Shown one piece after another: positions 36,892 through 45,356 of a stretch of 64,000 bases of DNA. The notes below the pieces were generated by a model, which ran no database searches, was not told the DNA's origin, and was given only the letters and a program-made list of their open reading frames with translations. Source of the stretch: SXOA01 sp051004015 (GTDB lineage: Bacteria; Planctomycetota; Planctomycetia; Pirellulales; Pirellulaceae); the NCBI GenBank assembly GCA_051004015.1, contig JBPCKT010000084.1, forward strand, positions 1 through 64,000. Reading direction: 5' to 3'. Numbering within the stretch: position 1 is the first letter of the stretch; each line of letters opens with the position of its first letter. A program made the position numbers and the translations under genes.

Positions 36892-37156
36892 AGGGAATTT
36901 TTCCGGCCCCCACCGAGCTTGTCTCGGTGGAGCCATGATTTTGCACTAGCAACGAAACGAAAATGACAATCGTCCCCACCGGCCTCGTGCCGGTGGAACG
37001 CATGATTCTTGGGCGTGGAGTCATTTGCTCCACCGACGCGAGGTCGGTGGGGGCAAGGAGTTTTGAGGGACCGTTTCTGGTGCAGAATCAATTCACCACC
37101 GAGACAAGCTCGGTGGGGTCTGACTGGCGCTTGTAACCTAATGATTAGGATTTCCC
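36892..37156. repeat. Cluster of four CCACCGAG-type stem-loops
   Basis: Four short palindromes lie within 215 bp: CCCACCGAGCTTGTCTCGGT at about 36907, CCCCACCGGCCTCGTGCCGG at 36974, CTCCACCGACGCGAGGTCGG at 37029, and CACCACCGAGACAAGCTCGG at 37094. Each has an 8-bp or longer stem and a small loop, and loops and stem bases covary between copies. This implies RNA or DNA hairpin conservation. The cluster follows mgsC and precedes the permease. Confidence 0.75.
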
Positions 37157-38593
37157 ATGACGCCTAAGACTCCCGACCCCCTGAGCCCGGACGAGCAAAA
37201 ATTTCTCGCCGACCACTCCCTCAAACGCCCGCTGCGCGTCCTCGACATTTGGGCTCTCGGCGTCGGTGTCGTCATCACCGGCGAGTATTTTGGCTGGAAC
37301 CTGGCCCTGAAAGATAATGGCCCGGTCGCGGTCCTCATCGCCTCCCTCATCGTCTGCGTCCTCTATCTCACCTGGGTCCTGGCCCTCTCCGAGCTCTCCG
37401 TCGGCATGCCCTTCGCCGGCGGCCCGCTCGCCTATGGCCGCCGGGCGGTCGATGGCACGCTCGGCTTTGTGATGGGCTGGTCGATGTTTTTGGAGTGCCA
37501 GTTCGCCACCATCGCCACGGCTCTCGCGACCGGCGGGTATATCGCATTCCTCTTGAATCCTGAGAATCCCAGTTCCACGGTCCAAGTCTGGACCGCCCTC
37601 GGCACCATCGCGATTTTCTTCGTGCTGCAAGCCTGGGGCGTGAAAGAGCAGTCGCTGGCGATGGTCATCATGACCTATGGTGCGATCCTGGGCCTGCTCA
37701 TCTTCTGGGGCCTCGCCGCCACGAACTTTTCCTGGCACCGCGTCTGGACCACGCCACTGTTGCCGGAGAAAAAGGGGTGGCAGGCGGTCCTCGATGCCGT
37801 TCCTTACTGCCTGTGGTGGCTCGTCATGATCGAGACCGTCGCCCTGGCTGCCGAAGAAGCCGACAAGCCCCACCGCACCATTCCGCGCGGCCTGGTCTGG
37901 GGCCAACTGACGCTCATCGTATTGGTGGTGCTCACCTGGCTGTTCGCTTGCGGAGCGATGGATCATCAGGAGTTTGCGGAGGTCACCTATCCGCTGGCCA
38001 AAGTTGTCGGCGGCATCCCCATCGGCGAGTATCGGCTGGCCATTTACGGCTTCGGCATCATCGCCATTTTCGGCATGATCGCCAGTTATCACGGCATGAT
38101 TTACGGCACCAGCCGGCAGCTCTTTGCCTTGGGCCGGGCGGGATACTTGCCAGCCTTCTTGGGAGAAGTCCATGCAACGCGGCGAACGCCAATTGTTTCG
38201 CTGCTCGTTTGCAGCCTGATCACCGCCGGCTTCTGCGTCGCCCATCTCTGGTTCAAGGATGCCGTGGCGGTCGCCGTGCTTGTCTCCACACTTACCGCCC
38301 TGGTCTGGTACATCCTGGCGATGGGCTGCCTCTATGTCCTCCGCCTCCGCGAGCCCGGGCTGTTCAAGGACTATCGCGCCCCGCTGTATCACATGCTCCC
38401 CATCGCGGTCGTGTTTCTTTCCGCCTTCGCGGTCTACGTCTATGCTGGCATTGACGTGAAAGTCATCCCGCTCACCGTGCTGCTGTACGGCCTTGGCCTC
38501 TGCTACTACTGGTTCTGGGCCCACGGACGTATCCGCACAGCCGCTCCGGAGGAGCTCGCCGCCCGCCAGGCGGAAGGGGGGCCTCCCGCATGA
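37157..38593 (+). CDS. APC-superfamily amine/amino acid permease (ethanolamine permease-like)
   Basis: 478 residues with about 12 membrane segments (VAVLIASLIVCVLYLTWVLA, LGLLIFWGLAATNF, IYGFGIIAIFGMIASYHGMI). Motifs of the APC family: GVGVVITGEYFGWN near TM1 and GMIYGTSRQLFALGRAGYLP. The GEYFGWN start is typical of the ethanolamine/amino-acid permease branch. Next to the NMG pathway, it is plausibly the importer of a methylated amine or amino acid; this is inference from location. It is coupled by a 4-bp overlap to a small two-helix membrane protein. Confidence 0.85.
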   Translation: MTPKTPDPLSPDEQKFLADHSLKRPLRVLDIWALGVGVVITGEYFGWNLALKDNGPVAVLIASLIVCVLYLTWVLALSELSVGMPFAGGPLAYGRRAVDGTLGFVMGWSMFLECQFATIATALATGGYIAFLLNPENPSSTVQVWTALGTIAIFFVLQAWGVKEQSLAMVIMTYGAILGLLIFWGLAATNFSWHRVWTTPLLPEKKGWQAVLDAVPYCLWWLVMIETVALAAEEADKPHRTIPRGLVWGQLTLIVLVVLTWLFACGAMDHQEFAEVTYPLAKVVGGIPIGEYRLAIYGFGIIAIFGMIASYHGMIYGTSRQLFALGRAGYLPAFLGEVHATRRTPIVSLLVCSLITAGFCVAHLWFKDAVAVAVLVSTLTALVWYILAMGCLYVLRLREPGLFKDYRAPLYHMLPIAVVFLSAFAVYVYAGIDVKVIPLTVLLYGLGLCYYWFWAHGRIRTAAPEELAARQAEGGPPA

Positions 38594-38796
38594 AGCCGGA
38601 CAAACTGCTGGAACTGGTCGCTTCGGGCGTCCTGCTGCTGGTCATTCTCTCGCTGGGCTGGATCATGCTGGTTGCCTACCAGCCCGGCTGGCTCCGCCTT
38701 CCCTCCGTCGAGCTGGAAGTGCTGCTGGTCCTGGGCTTGTTCACCGCGGCCTTGCTGCTGGTCAGCGTCGTGGCCCTGCGGCAGACGCGGGGGTAA
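38590..38796 (+). CDS. Small two-helix membrane protein
   Basis: 68 residues with two hydrophobic segments (LVASGVLLLVILSLGWIMLV and EVLLVLGLFTAALLLVSVV). It overlaps the permease stop (ATGA), so it is probably made with the transporter and may be an accessory subunit. Its last 27 codons and stop are duplicated at 39776-39858. The function is unknown. Confidence 0.7.
   Translation: MKPDKLLELVASGVLLLVILSLGWIMLVAYQPGWLRLPSVELEVLLVLGLFTAALLLVSVVALRQTRG
38713..38795 (+). repeat. 83-bp direct repeat, left copy
   Basis: The 3' end of the small membrane-protein gene, starting CTGGAAGTGCTGCTGGTCCT. It matches 39776-39858 with three substitutions. Together the two copies bracket a two-gene cassette. 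Confidence 0.9.
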
Positions 38797-38880
38797 GCCG
38801 TCTGTACGTCGACTCGCAAATCATCAAGGCTGGTGGGTATAATTGAGCGAGTTGTGGACGAACAACATTGTGATTCCATA

Positions 38881-39294
38881 ATGGACCTAACGGACGAGCA
38901 GCGACAGCAAATAGCCAACTTAGGACTGTTGCCGGAACAGGTCGAACAGGTCCGCTTGGGCCGCGAAGTCGCCTTCGATTTTCGCACGGAGTCGGCGGTG
39001 GGCGTAGCTTTGTTGCAAGTCTCGAACGTCATCCTGCGCTGCGGAATTCTGGAAATTAACGATCCGGGAGGAGGGCTGTTGACCTTTGTCCGGTTTCGAA
39101 ACCACGCATTCAATCTCGCCAGGTCGCTTGGAATTCACCACGTCGAATTATTTGGAATGGCCGTTGTTAATCCCGAACTTAGGGAACTATTGATACGTCA
39201 GTCCTTCATGCCGCGCGAGGTCACCTGCCCGGATGACCTTGGAGGCGGCCCTGAAATGGTGGAAATACTTGCAAAGGTTTTCGTGCTCAAATGA
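38881..39294 (+). CDS. Uncharacterised protein of the duplicated-end cassette (weakly GNAT-like)
   Basis: 137 residues from the ATG at 38881 (MDLTDEQRQQIANLG). The C-terminal half has helices and a pattern loosely like an N-acetyltransferase end (FNLARSLGIHHVELFGMAV, NPELRELLIRQSFMP), but no acetyl-CoA loop is clear. It overlaps the next gene by 4 bp (ATGA), so the two form a unit. Codon use is more AT-rich than the permease. I do not recognise the family. Confidence 0.65.
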   Translation: MDLTDEQRQQIANLGLLPEQVEQVRLGREVAFDFRTESAVGVALLQVSNVILRCGILEINDPGGGLLTFVRFRNHAFNLARSLGIHHVELFGMAVVNPELRELLIRQSFMPREVTCPDDLGGGPEMVEILAKVFVLK

Positions 39295-39740
39295 AAGACG
39301 AGTTTTCGAAATTCAAGCAAATGCGAAGCGAAGGGCGAACTGCCGCGGAAGCGTATCAAACCGCGAAGGCGGACGGTGAGTTATTCGCACTACGGATGTT
39401 GCGGACCGTTTACGGACTTTCCCTGCCCGATGCCAAACGAGTCTCGGGAGTGATGGAGAAGTTGTATGCTCCACAGACTCCAGTCGTTGGCGGCAAGGTT
39501 TACTGGGAGGGAAGTGACACCATCGAGGGGACATGGATTATGGAGGCGACAGTTGACGATATCCGAGATGGTTTTGTGTGCGTTTCCAAGCATCGCAAAT
39601 TCTTGATCCAGCCGAATGGATTGGAGGAAACCCTGGCAAACGGTGCCGTGGATCGAATTCCCAAGAGCTATTTCGCGAAGAGCCTATTAAACAGACTGAG
39701 CGAGGCGGCCAGCTTTTGGCGTGAACTCGCAGAGGCCTGA
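39291..39740 (+). CDS. Uncharacterised protein, second gene of the cassette
   Basis: 149 residues. The N-terminal half is helical (FKQMRSEGRTAAEAYQTAKA, LRTVYGLSLPDAKRVSG). The C-terminal half is beta-rich (GGKVYWEGSDTIEGTWIME, FVCVSKHRKFLIQP). No known domain is evident. Coupling with the preceding gene and bracketing by an 83-bp duplication suggest that the pair moved together. A toxin-immunity or defence pair is possible but unsupported. Confidence 0.65.
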   Translation: MKDEFSKFKQMRSEGRTAAEAYQTAKADGELFALRMLRTVYGLSLPDAKRVSGVMEKLYAPQTPVVGGKVYWEGSDTIEGTWIMEATVDDIRDGFVCVSKHRKFLIQPNGLEETLANGAVDRIPKSYFAKSLLNRLSEAASFWRELAEA

Positions 39741-39775
39741 TTGTCGGCGGTGGACTCGACTTTCCTCCCCTCCAA

Positions 39776-39858
39776 CTGGAAGTGCTGCTGGTCCTGGGCT
39801 TGTTCACCGCGGCCCTGCTGCTGGTCAGCGTCGTGGCCCTGCGGCAGACTCGTGGGTA
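39776..39858 (+). repeat. 83-bp direct repeat, right copy
   Basis: A near copy of 38713-38795 (80 of 83 identical). The frame that would continue the small membrane protein ends in TAG here, but the N-terminal half is absent, so this is a fragment. Confidence 0.9.
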
Positions 39859-39950
39859 GACGTCTGCCATTTTCGCCCCGGCAGTTGTTATCATCATGGG
39901 GTCAGGAGACGACCACTCACCCTCCCCGATTGGTTGGACGCGCCCAGCCC

Positions 39951-41153
39951 ATGATTATGGAATCGACTCCAGCACAATCCCGGCAGCATCTGGACCTGGA
40001 GATCAAGGACGCCCGGCTGATTTTCGGCGCCGTCTGGGAGAACCTGGAAGAAGAGCTCGGCCGCGAACAGCTCCGGTTTCCCAAGGAATTGATCCTTCTC
40101 GGGGGTGCCCCCGGCGCGGGCAAGGGAACCCACACCCGGTTCATCATGAAGGCCCGCGGCTTGACATGCCCTCCCATCGTCATCAGCGACCTGCTCACGA
40201 CTCCGGAAGCGGAAAAGATCAAGGAGCAGGGGGGGATGGTGGGGGACAAGGAGGTGATCGGCATCCTGCTCCACAAGCTGCTGCAAGGGGAATTCCGGGA
40301 CGGTGCTTTGCTGGACGGCTTCCCCCGGACGGGCGTGCAGGTGGAGTGCCTCAAGCTGCTGGTCGATCAAATCAACAAGCTCCACGGCGAGTTCGAGAAT
40401 ACCCCGCTGGCGATTTATTTCCGCCGGCCCACCATCCACGCCATGGTCCTCTTCGTCAGCGAGCGGACCAGCATCGAGCGGCAGCTCAAGCGGGGGATGC
40501 AGATTGCCCAGCACAATAAGGAAGTCGAAGAGGCCGGCATCGGAAAGCAAATCGAGCTGCGGCCCACCGACCTGAACGAAGAAACCGCCCGCCGCCGGTA
40601 TCGCGTCTTCAAGGAACAGACTTGGGACGCGCTGCAGTCCCTCAAGGACCTCTACCATTACCACTTTGTCAACGCGGAAGGCCCCATCGAAGAGGTCGAG
40701 GCCAATATCCTCAAAGAGCTGAAGTACCAAAGCTCGCTGGAGCTCGAGCCCCGGACCTACGACCGGCTCAGCTCCCTCCCCCTGGCCGAGGAGATCATCC
40801 TGCACGCCCGCCAGGAATTGGTGCGACGTCTCGACAGCTACGAATTGGTCCACACCCCGCTGTTCATCCGCATCGTGGAGCTCATCAAGTCCAAATTCCT
40901 GCCGATCATCACGCGGCACGCCCTTTCCGGCCGCTCCATCGTCAATTCGGAGGATTCCATCTTTGAAGACCCGCTCGCGCTCTCGATGCTGATCGACATC
41001 TTTTCCGAACGGGGCTTTCACGCGGTCGTCGACAAGCATATCCAGGAGATCCCCGAGCGGATGGACCTCGCCACCGGCCAGATTCAAGGACGGAAAAAGA
41101 CGATTTACCGGATCCAGATCGGCTTCAAGGGATCGGAAATCCGCCGGGGGTAG
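39951..41153 (+). CDS. Adenylate kinase-like nucleoside monophosphate kinase with C-terminal extension
   Basis: About 400 residues from the ATG at 39951 (a second ATG two codons on is equally good). P-loop GGAPGAGKGTHTRF, then LLDGFPRTGVQVE and RPTIHAMVLFVSERTSIERQ (in parts) show the adenylate kinase/NMP kinase fold. The usual enzyme is about 190-220 residues. The C-terminal 180 residues (EEIILHARQELVRRLDSYE, LIDIFSERGFHAVVDKHI) form an extra domain of unknown role. It could have a role other than housekeeping AMP phosphorylation. Confidence 0.78.
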   Translation: MIMESTPAQSRQHLDLEIKDARLIFGAVWENLEEELGREQLRFPKELILLGGAPGAGKGTHTRFIMKARGLTCPPIVISDLLTTPEAEKIKEQGGMVGDKEVIGILLHKLLQGEFRDGALLDGFPRTGVQVECLKLLVDQINKLHGEFENTPLAIYFRRPTIHAMVLFVSERTSIERQLKRGMQIAQHNKEVEEAGIGKQIELRPTDLNEETARRRYRVFKEQTWDALQSLKDLYHYHFVNAEGPIEEVEANILKELKYQSSLELEPRTYDRLSSLPLAEEIILHARQELVRRLDSYELVHTPLFIRIVELIKSKFLPIITRHALSGRSIVNSEDSIFEDPLALSMLIDIFSERGFHAVVDKHIQEIPERMDLATGQIQGRKKTIYRIQIGFKGSEIRRG

Positions 41154-41289
41154 GCATCCCCACTAGCCCGAGGCGGGAGCGAGGGAAAAGTGCGCATTTC
41201 CCCCACTACAGCGGCAGCGTGACAAATCCACGATCTGCGGATACCATTTCACCTATCGTGGTTCATGGAAAATGCGTTGAAGGGAAATT

Positions 41290-41937
41290 ATGGGAATGAA
41301 AGACGGCATGAAAAAGTATGTGGTCGAGTTGATTGGCACTTTCTTCCTCGTGCTCACCATTGGGTGCGTGGTTCTCAAGCCGGGCGATGCCGGCGATATG
41401 GCTCCCCTGGCCATTGGCGCAGCGCTGATGGTGATGATCTTTGCCGGCGGGTATATTTCCGGGGCCCATTACAATCCCGCGGTCACGCTCGCCGTCTGGC
41501 TGCGAGGGAAGTTCGCCACCGCGGATCTGCCGGGCTATATCGTCGCCCAGGTGGCCGGGGCGGCCCTGGCCGCGGTCGTGGTCCTGTTTCTGAAGGAATC
41601 TCGGCCCACGCCCGTTCCCCAGGCTCATATTTTGCAGGCGCTGCTGGCGGAATTCCTCTTCACGTTCGCTCTGTGCTATGTGGTGCTCAACGTGGCCACC
41701 GCCAAAGGGACGAGCGGCAATCCGACGTATGGCCTGGCGATTGGCTTTACCGTCCTGGCCGGGGCCTATTCGGTTGGCGCCATTTCGGGCGGCGCCTTCA
41801 ATCCCGCTGTCGCCGTGGGTGTTACGATCATGGGCCTGTCGAGCATTATGGACATCTGGATTTTTCTCCTGGCCAACTTCGCCGCGGGAGCCGCTGCCGC
41901 CTTCACCTTCAAATTCCTGAATCCTGGAGACGTGTAG
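41290..41937 (+). CDS. MIP-family aquaporin/glycerol channel
   Basis: 215 residues with six membrane segments. Both channel half-helix signatures are present: SGAHYNPAVTLAVWL and SGGAFNPAVAVGV. VVELIGTFFLVLTIGCVV is the typical first helix. The selectivity filter cannot be assigned with confidence by eye, so water versus small-solute transport is open. It has no clear operon partners. Confidence 0.93.
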   Translation: MGMKDGMKKYVVELIGTFFLVLTIGCVVLKPGDAGDMAPLAIGAALMVMIFAGGYISGAHYNPAVTLAVWLRGKFATADLPGYIVAQVAGAALAAVVVLFLKESRPTPVPQAHILQALLAEFLFTFALCYVVLNVATAKGTSGNPTYGLAIGFTVLAGAYSVGAISGGAFNPAVAVGVTIMGLSSIMDIWIFLLANFAAGAAAAFTFKFLNPGDV

Positions 41938-42357
41938 GACTTGCCCGTTCAAAGCGTCACCCCCGTTCTCAAGGTCATGTCCACATCCTGATCCGCCAGC
42001 ACCGCGACAAAGCGGAGACTATGATCGCCAGGTTGCAAGATGCCAGCAAACAGGCCTTGAGGACACTGGCGAAAGCCTAACAACCCGAACAGTCCAGGAG
42101 TTGTGGGCGGCGTTGCGCGCGACCGCAAAGAGTCGTTTGGATTTCCAAGCGACCAGGGGATGTGCCGTCGGGGGAGGACAAGACCCTCACCGCGCCCTCT
42201 CCCAAGGGGAGTGGGGGAATTGGCGGGGAGGCTGGAAGCTTACCCGCCAAGAAATGAAAACCGGCGGCTCGGTTCATCCTGAACCGGGCCGCCGGGGTTT
42301 AAGCCAGACCAGATGTCCTTCGCGCCGGCATCCGACCAGCGAAAGGAGGCTTCCAAC
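41938..42357. other. Convergent intergenic region with palindrome and terminator
   Basis: About 420 bp between the convergent aquaporin and YTV-protein genes. It holds a TAGGCTTCCAGCC-type palindrome at 42221-42250 and the terminator described next. No gene seen. Confidence 0.6.
42257..42300 (-). terminator. Rho-independent terminator for the YTV-repeat gene
   Basis: On the minus strand a strong GC stem (CCCCGGCGGCCCGGTTCA pairing with TGAACCGAGCCGCCGG) is followed by TTTTCATTT, 57 bases after the YTV-protein stop. An A-rich stretch on the plus-strand side shows that the T-run serves the minus strand. Confidence 0.7.
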
Positions 42358-43995
42358 CTACGAACCGCAATCACAGCCGCGACGCCGGCCGCAGCCGTTG
42401 TCGCAGCAGGGGGTGGGGCAGCAGACCTGCACCGGCACTTGCTTGCAGACCACGCGGGGAACGCACTTGGTCACTTCATACGGCACCTTCGTGCAGGTCG
42501 TGTGGGGGACCCGGATGGTGCTGGTGTAGTGGACCGGCTTGCAGACCGTGTAGGGGACCCGTTTGACGCAGGTCGTGGGGACCATGCGGCACGTGGTGTA
42601 CGGAACCTGCTTGCTGACGCACTGCTTTTCCATGTGGCAGACCCGGTAGCAGACTTGCTTGGTCATGGTCTGCCGTTCCATGTGGCAAACCCGGTACGTG
42701 CAGGTCTTGGTTTCGGGAACCATGTGGCAGACCCGATAGCTGCAGGTCTTGTGCACGGTCTGGGGGACCATGTGGCAAACCCGGTAGCTGCAAGTGCGGG
42801 TCTTGTTCTCCTTGACCATGTGGCACACCTTGTACGTGCAGGTCTTGTGCATGGTCTGGGGGACCATGTGGCAGACCTGGTAGGTGCAGGTGCGGGTTTT
42901 CGTTTCGGGAACCATGCGGCAGACCGTGTAGTTGCAGGTCCGCTGCTGGGTCTCGCTGACCATGCGGCAGGTGGTGTAGGGGACGGTCTTTTTGACCACT
43001 TCCCGTTCATACCGGACGCAGCTCACGGTCTTGACCTCGGTCGAGGGAACCCAAACCTTCTTGCAGATCTGCTTCGGCGGGAGCTGGCATTCCACGATCC
43101 GGCAGCAGCCAGGCGTATAGACGCAGCGGCAGCAGCAGGGATCCCAGGTCCAGCAGCCGGGCTCGCGGACCCGCTTCTTGATGCAAGCGCCGGGGCACTC
43201 GGTCACTTGCGTGTCCCAGTGGCCCGTGCAGACGGTCACTTCCTTGGTGTAGTGAACCGGCTTGCAGATGGTGTGGCAGACTTCCCGCGTGCTGGTCTCG
43301 TACACCGGCTTGCAGACGTTGACGCAGTAGGTCCGGGTCTTCGTCTCATAGACCGGCTTGCAGACCGTGTAGCAGTATTCGCGGGTCTTCGTCTCGTAGA
43401 CCGGCTTGCAGACGGTGTAGCAGATGTCCCGGGTTTTGGTTTCCCAAACGGGCTTGCAGACCGTGTAGCAAATCTCGCGGGTCTTGGTTTCCCAAACCGG
43501 CTTGCAGACGGTGTAGCAGATGTCCCGGGTCTTGGTTTCCCAAACGGGCTTGCAGACCGTGACGCTGCGGGTCTTGGTTTCGTATACCGGCTTGCAGACG
43601 GTATAGCAGACGTCCTTGGTCTTGGTTTCCCAAACCGGCTTGCAAACGGTGTAGTTGCAGGTGCGGTAGTGGGTTTCGTAGACCGGCTTGCAGACGGTGT
43701 ACGAGCATTCGCGATAGTGGGTCTCGCGGACGTTCTTCACACAGTCGACGGTCTTCTCCTCGTAGGTCGTGTTGTAGACATTCTTATAACAAGTATAAGA
43801 CTGCTTCTCATACACGGTCTCGCGGCAGGTCTTCATCACGGTGTGGCACTGCTGCTTGGCGCAGCCATAGCTGACCGGATCTGTGCAGCCGACATGCTTA
43901 TAGCTGGCGGCGCCGCAACAAGCGGCTTGGGTGGTGTTCACGGAGATGACGGTCAACAGGACCGCAATCGCCGGAATACCCAACAGGGTCTTCAT
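42358..43995 (-). CDS. Cys-rich YTV-repeat surface protein
   Basis: 545 residues from the Met that begins MKTLLGIPAIAVLLTV, a signal peptide ending near TTQA. The mature part consists of degenerate repeats of about 13-20 residues. One set reads CYTVCKPVxETKTR and is present about 10 times; another reads CSYRVCHMVPQTxxKT. A middle part is rich in CC and CP (WDPCCCRCVYTPGCC). This matches the planctomycete YTV repeat family, secreted cysteine-rich proteins proposed to belong to the protein cell wall. Two repeat sub-types flank the non-repeat centre. Disulfide cross-linking is likely from Cys content (inference). Confidence 0.85.
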   Translation of the reverse strand: MKTLLGIPAIAVLLTVISVNTTQAACCGAASYKHVGCTDPVSYGCAKQQCHTVMKTCRETVYEKQSYTCYKNVYNTTYEEKTVDCVKNVRETHYRECSYTVCKPVYETHYRTCNYTVCKPVWETKTKDVCYTVCKPVYETKTRSVTVCKPVWETKTRDICYTVCKPVWETKTREICYTVCKPVWETKTRDICYTVCKPVYETKTREYCYTVCKPVYETKTRTYCVNVCKPVYETSTREVCHTICKPVHYTKEVTVCTGHWDTQVTECPGACIKKRVREPGCWTWDPCCCRCVYTPGCCRIVECQLPPKQICKKVWVPSTEVKTVSCVRYEREVVKKTVPYTTCRMVSETQQRTCNYTVCRMVPETKTRTCTYQVCHMVPQTMHKTCTYKVCHMVKENKTRTCSYRVCHMVPQTVHKTCSYRVCHMVPETKTCTYRVCHMERQTMTKQVCYRVCHMEKQCVSKQVPYTTCRMVPTTCVKRVPYTVCKPVHYTSTIRVPHTTCTKVPYEVTKCVPRVVCKQVPVQVCCPTPCCDNGCGRRRGCDCGS

Positions 43996-44681
43996 TTGCT
44001 TCTCCTTCACTGCTGTTCGAACGTGGAAGTGGTGCATCTGGTCTGGCGATGGAATCGCCAATGCGGGGTATCCCGGTCGACGCGGCTCACATCCGGTGCA
44101 ACCCGCAGACTCGTGTCAGGCGGGCTTTGGCCGCGTAATCCTCAACTGCTCCTGGAAAGCGCGCAGCTTGCCGGCGCAGGGACCGGTTGGGAGATACATC
44201 GTCAAACTGGGCTAGCGGGCTGTAATGAGCAGACTGGAGAAAAGGCATCGATCACGAAGGATTCTTTCGTGACGGGGACGATTCGCGATAGCTAACTGAT
44301 GACGGATACACAGTTTAGAACAATCGCCGCGCGATTATTCGGAATGGGAAGGAAGTACGAATCGAAGCTAGCATGCGGCTTGTCTTGACTAAAAAAAGAG
44401 CGTGCTGGAGCGTGACGATTGTAGGCAGAGAAACTTCCTTCACGAGAAATTCAAAACTCGCCCTGCTTTTTTTTGACACGCTCCTGAGAGCAACCTAGAA
44501 ATCTGAGACGGCAATTTGACCGGCGACTTACAGCAACTGGAGCATCAACCAGTTTCCTCAACTCGCCCAAGGAGAGCCGGACGTTTCAAGCACCGAATCA
44601 ACCACACGCGGAAGTAACCAGTTGGAGCCATTGGCTCCTCGCACGACTTTCGCAGGCCAGCACAGTGAGGGCACCAACGTT
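43996..44681. other. Divergent promoter region, no gene seen
   Basis: About 690 bp between the YTV-protein and pseudopilin genes. It is comparatively AT-rich with T-tracts near 44470. One good sigma-70-like promoter is described below. I see no coding sequence; the antisense frame across the YTV gene that reaches here is a shadow. Confidence 0.55.
44473..44501 (+). promoter_or_regulatory. Sigma-70-like promoter upstream of the pseudopilin gene
   Basis: TTGACA at 44473-44478 and TAGAAA at 44496-44501 are spaced by 17 bases and preceded by a T-tract. The predicted start is about 175 bases before the pseudopilin ATG, implying a long leader. This is a motif match only. Confidence 0.45.
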
Positions 44682-45137
44682 ATGTCTCGTATGTCTCGTC
44701 GCTCAGCGTTTACGCTCGTAGAAATCTTGATTGTGGTCGTGATCCTGGCGATCCTGGCCGCCGCGGTAATTCCGCAGTTCACCGATTCGACCAATGACGC
44801 CAAGAACAGCACATCGCTGTTCAACCTGAATACCTTCCGGTCGCAGATTGCGATCTATAGGGCTCAGCACGGCGGCCTGAACCCCACCGGAGCCGACGGC
44901 GCGGCGATTACCGCCCAGCTGACGACCAAGACGAACGCGGATGGAACGTTCACGGGCACGCCAACCCTTGGCCCCTACCTGCAAGCCATCCCAAACAACA
45001 CGGCGGTTGTCGACCCGACCAAGCAGGCCCTGATTAAAGTGGTGGTGGTCGACCCGACCGCCAACGATGCGGCCTTCGGCTGGATCTACAACAAGGCCAA
45101 CGGAAATATCTTCAGCGCTGCCGATTACACCAAGTAA
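44682..45137 (+). CDS. Type II secretion/type IV pilin-like pseudopilin (GspG-like)
   Basis: 151 residues from MSRMSRRSAFTLVEIL. The class III leader is clear: short basic start, cleavage before Phe (SA/FTLVEILIVVVILAIL), Glu at +5 and a hydrophobic helix to IPQF. The position before the cut is Ala rather than Gly. The rest (FNLNTFRSQIAIYRAQHGG, GYLQ-like PYLQAIPNN, FGWIYNKANGNIF) matches GspG-type major pseudopilins. No secretion ATPase or secretin lies nearby. Confidence 0.88.
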   Translation: MSRMSRRSAFTLVEILIVVVILAILAAAVIPQFTDSTNDAKNSTSLFNLNTFRSQIAIYRAQHGGLNPTGADGAAITAQLTTKTNADGTFTGTPTLGPYLQAIPNNTAVVDPTKQALIKVVVVDPTANDAAFGWIYNKANGNIFSAADYTK

Positions 45138-45186
45138 ACGGTTGATTCCCGTCCAGTGCTGCGCTATTTTCGCGCCGCTTGAAACT

Positions 45187-45215
45187 GCCGCTCGCCCCGT
45201 GGGAGCGGCTTTTTT
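45187..45215 (+). terminator. Rho-independent terminator after the pseudopilin gene
   Basis: The stem GCCGCTC / GAGCGGC with a 9-base loop is followed by TTTTTT, 50 bases after the stop. Confidence 0.8.
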
Positions 45216-45356
45216 CACGCGCTGGCGGGTTCGTGAGACATTGTCTTGAGACTTCCCAAGCCGCTGGGCATCCTTGGAGCGAAGCGGCGGGAAACGTAGA
45301 ATAGGCCCAAGAGTCCAACTTTTTAGACATCTCCTTTCTCCACCGGCTCGGCCGAC

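Noticed and set aside
42313..44295. A 660-codon plus-strand frame with repeats like GLADHVADPVRAG
   Set aside because: This is the antisense shadow of the Cys-rich YTV-repeat gene; its periodicity comes from the YTV repeats.
44541..44680. Extended N-terminus of the pseudopilin from 44622
   Set aside because: The upstream codons would place a non-leader sequence before the class III signal; MSRMSRRSAFTLVE is the correct short leader.
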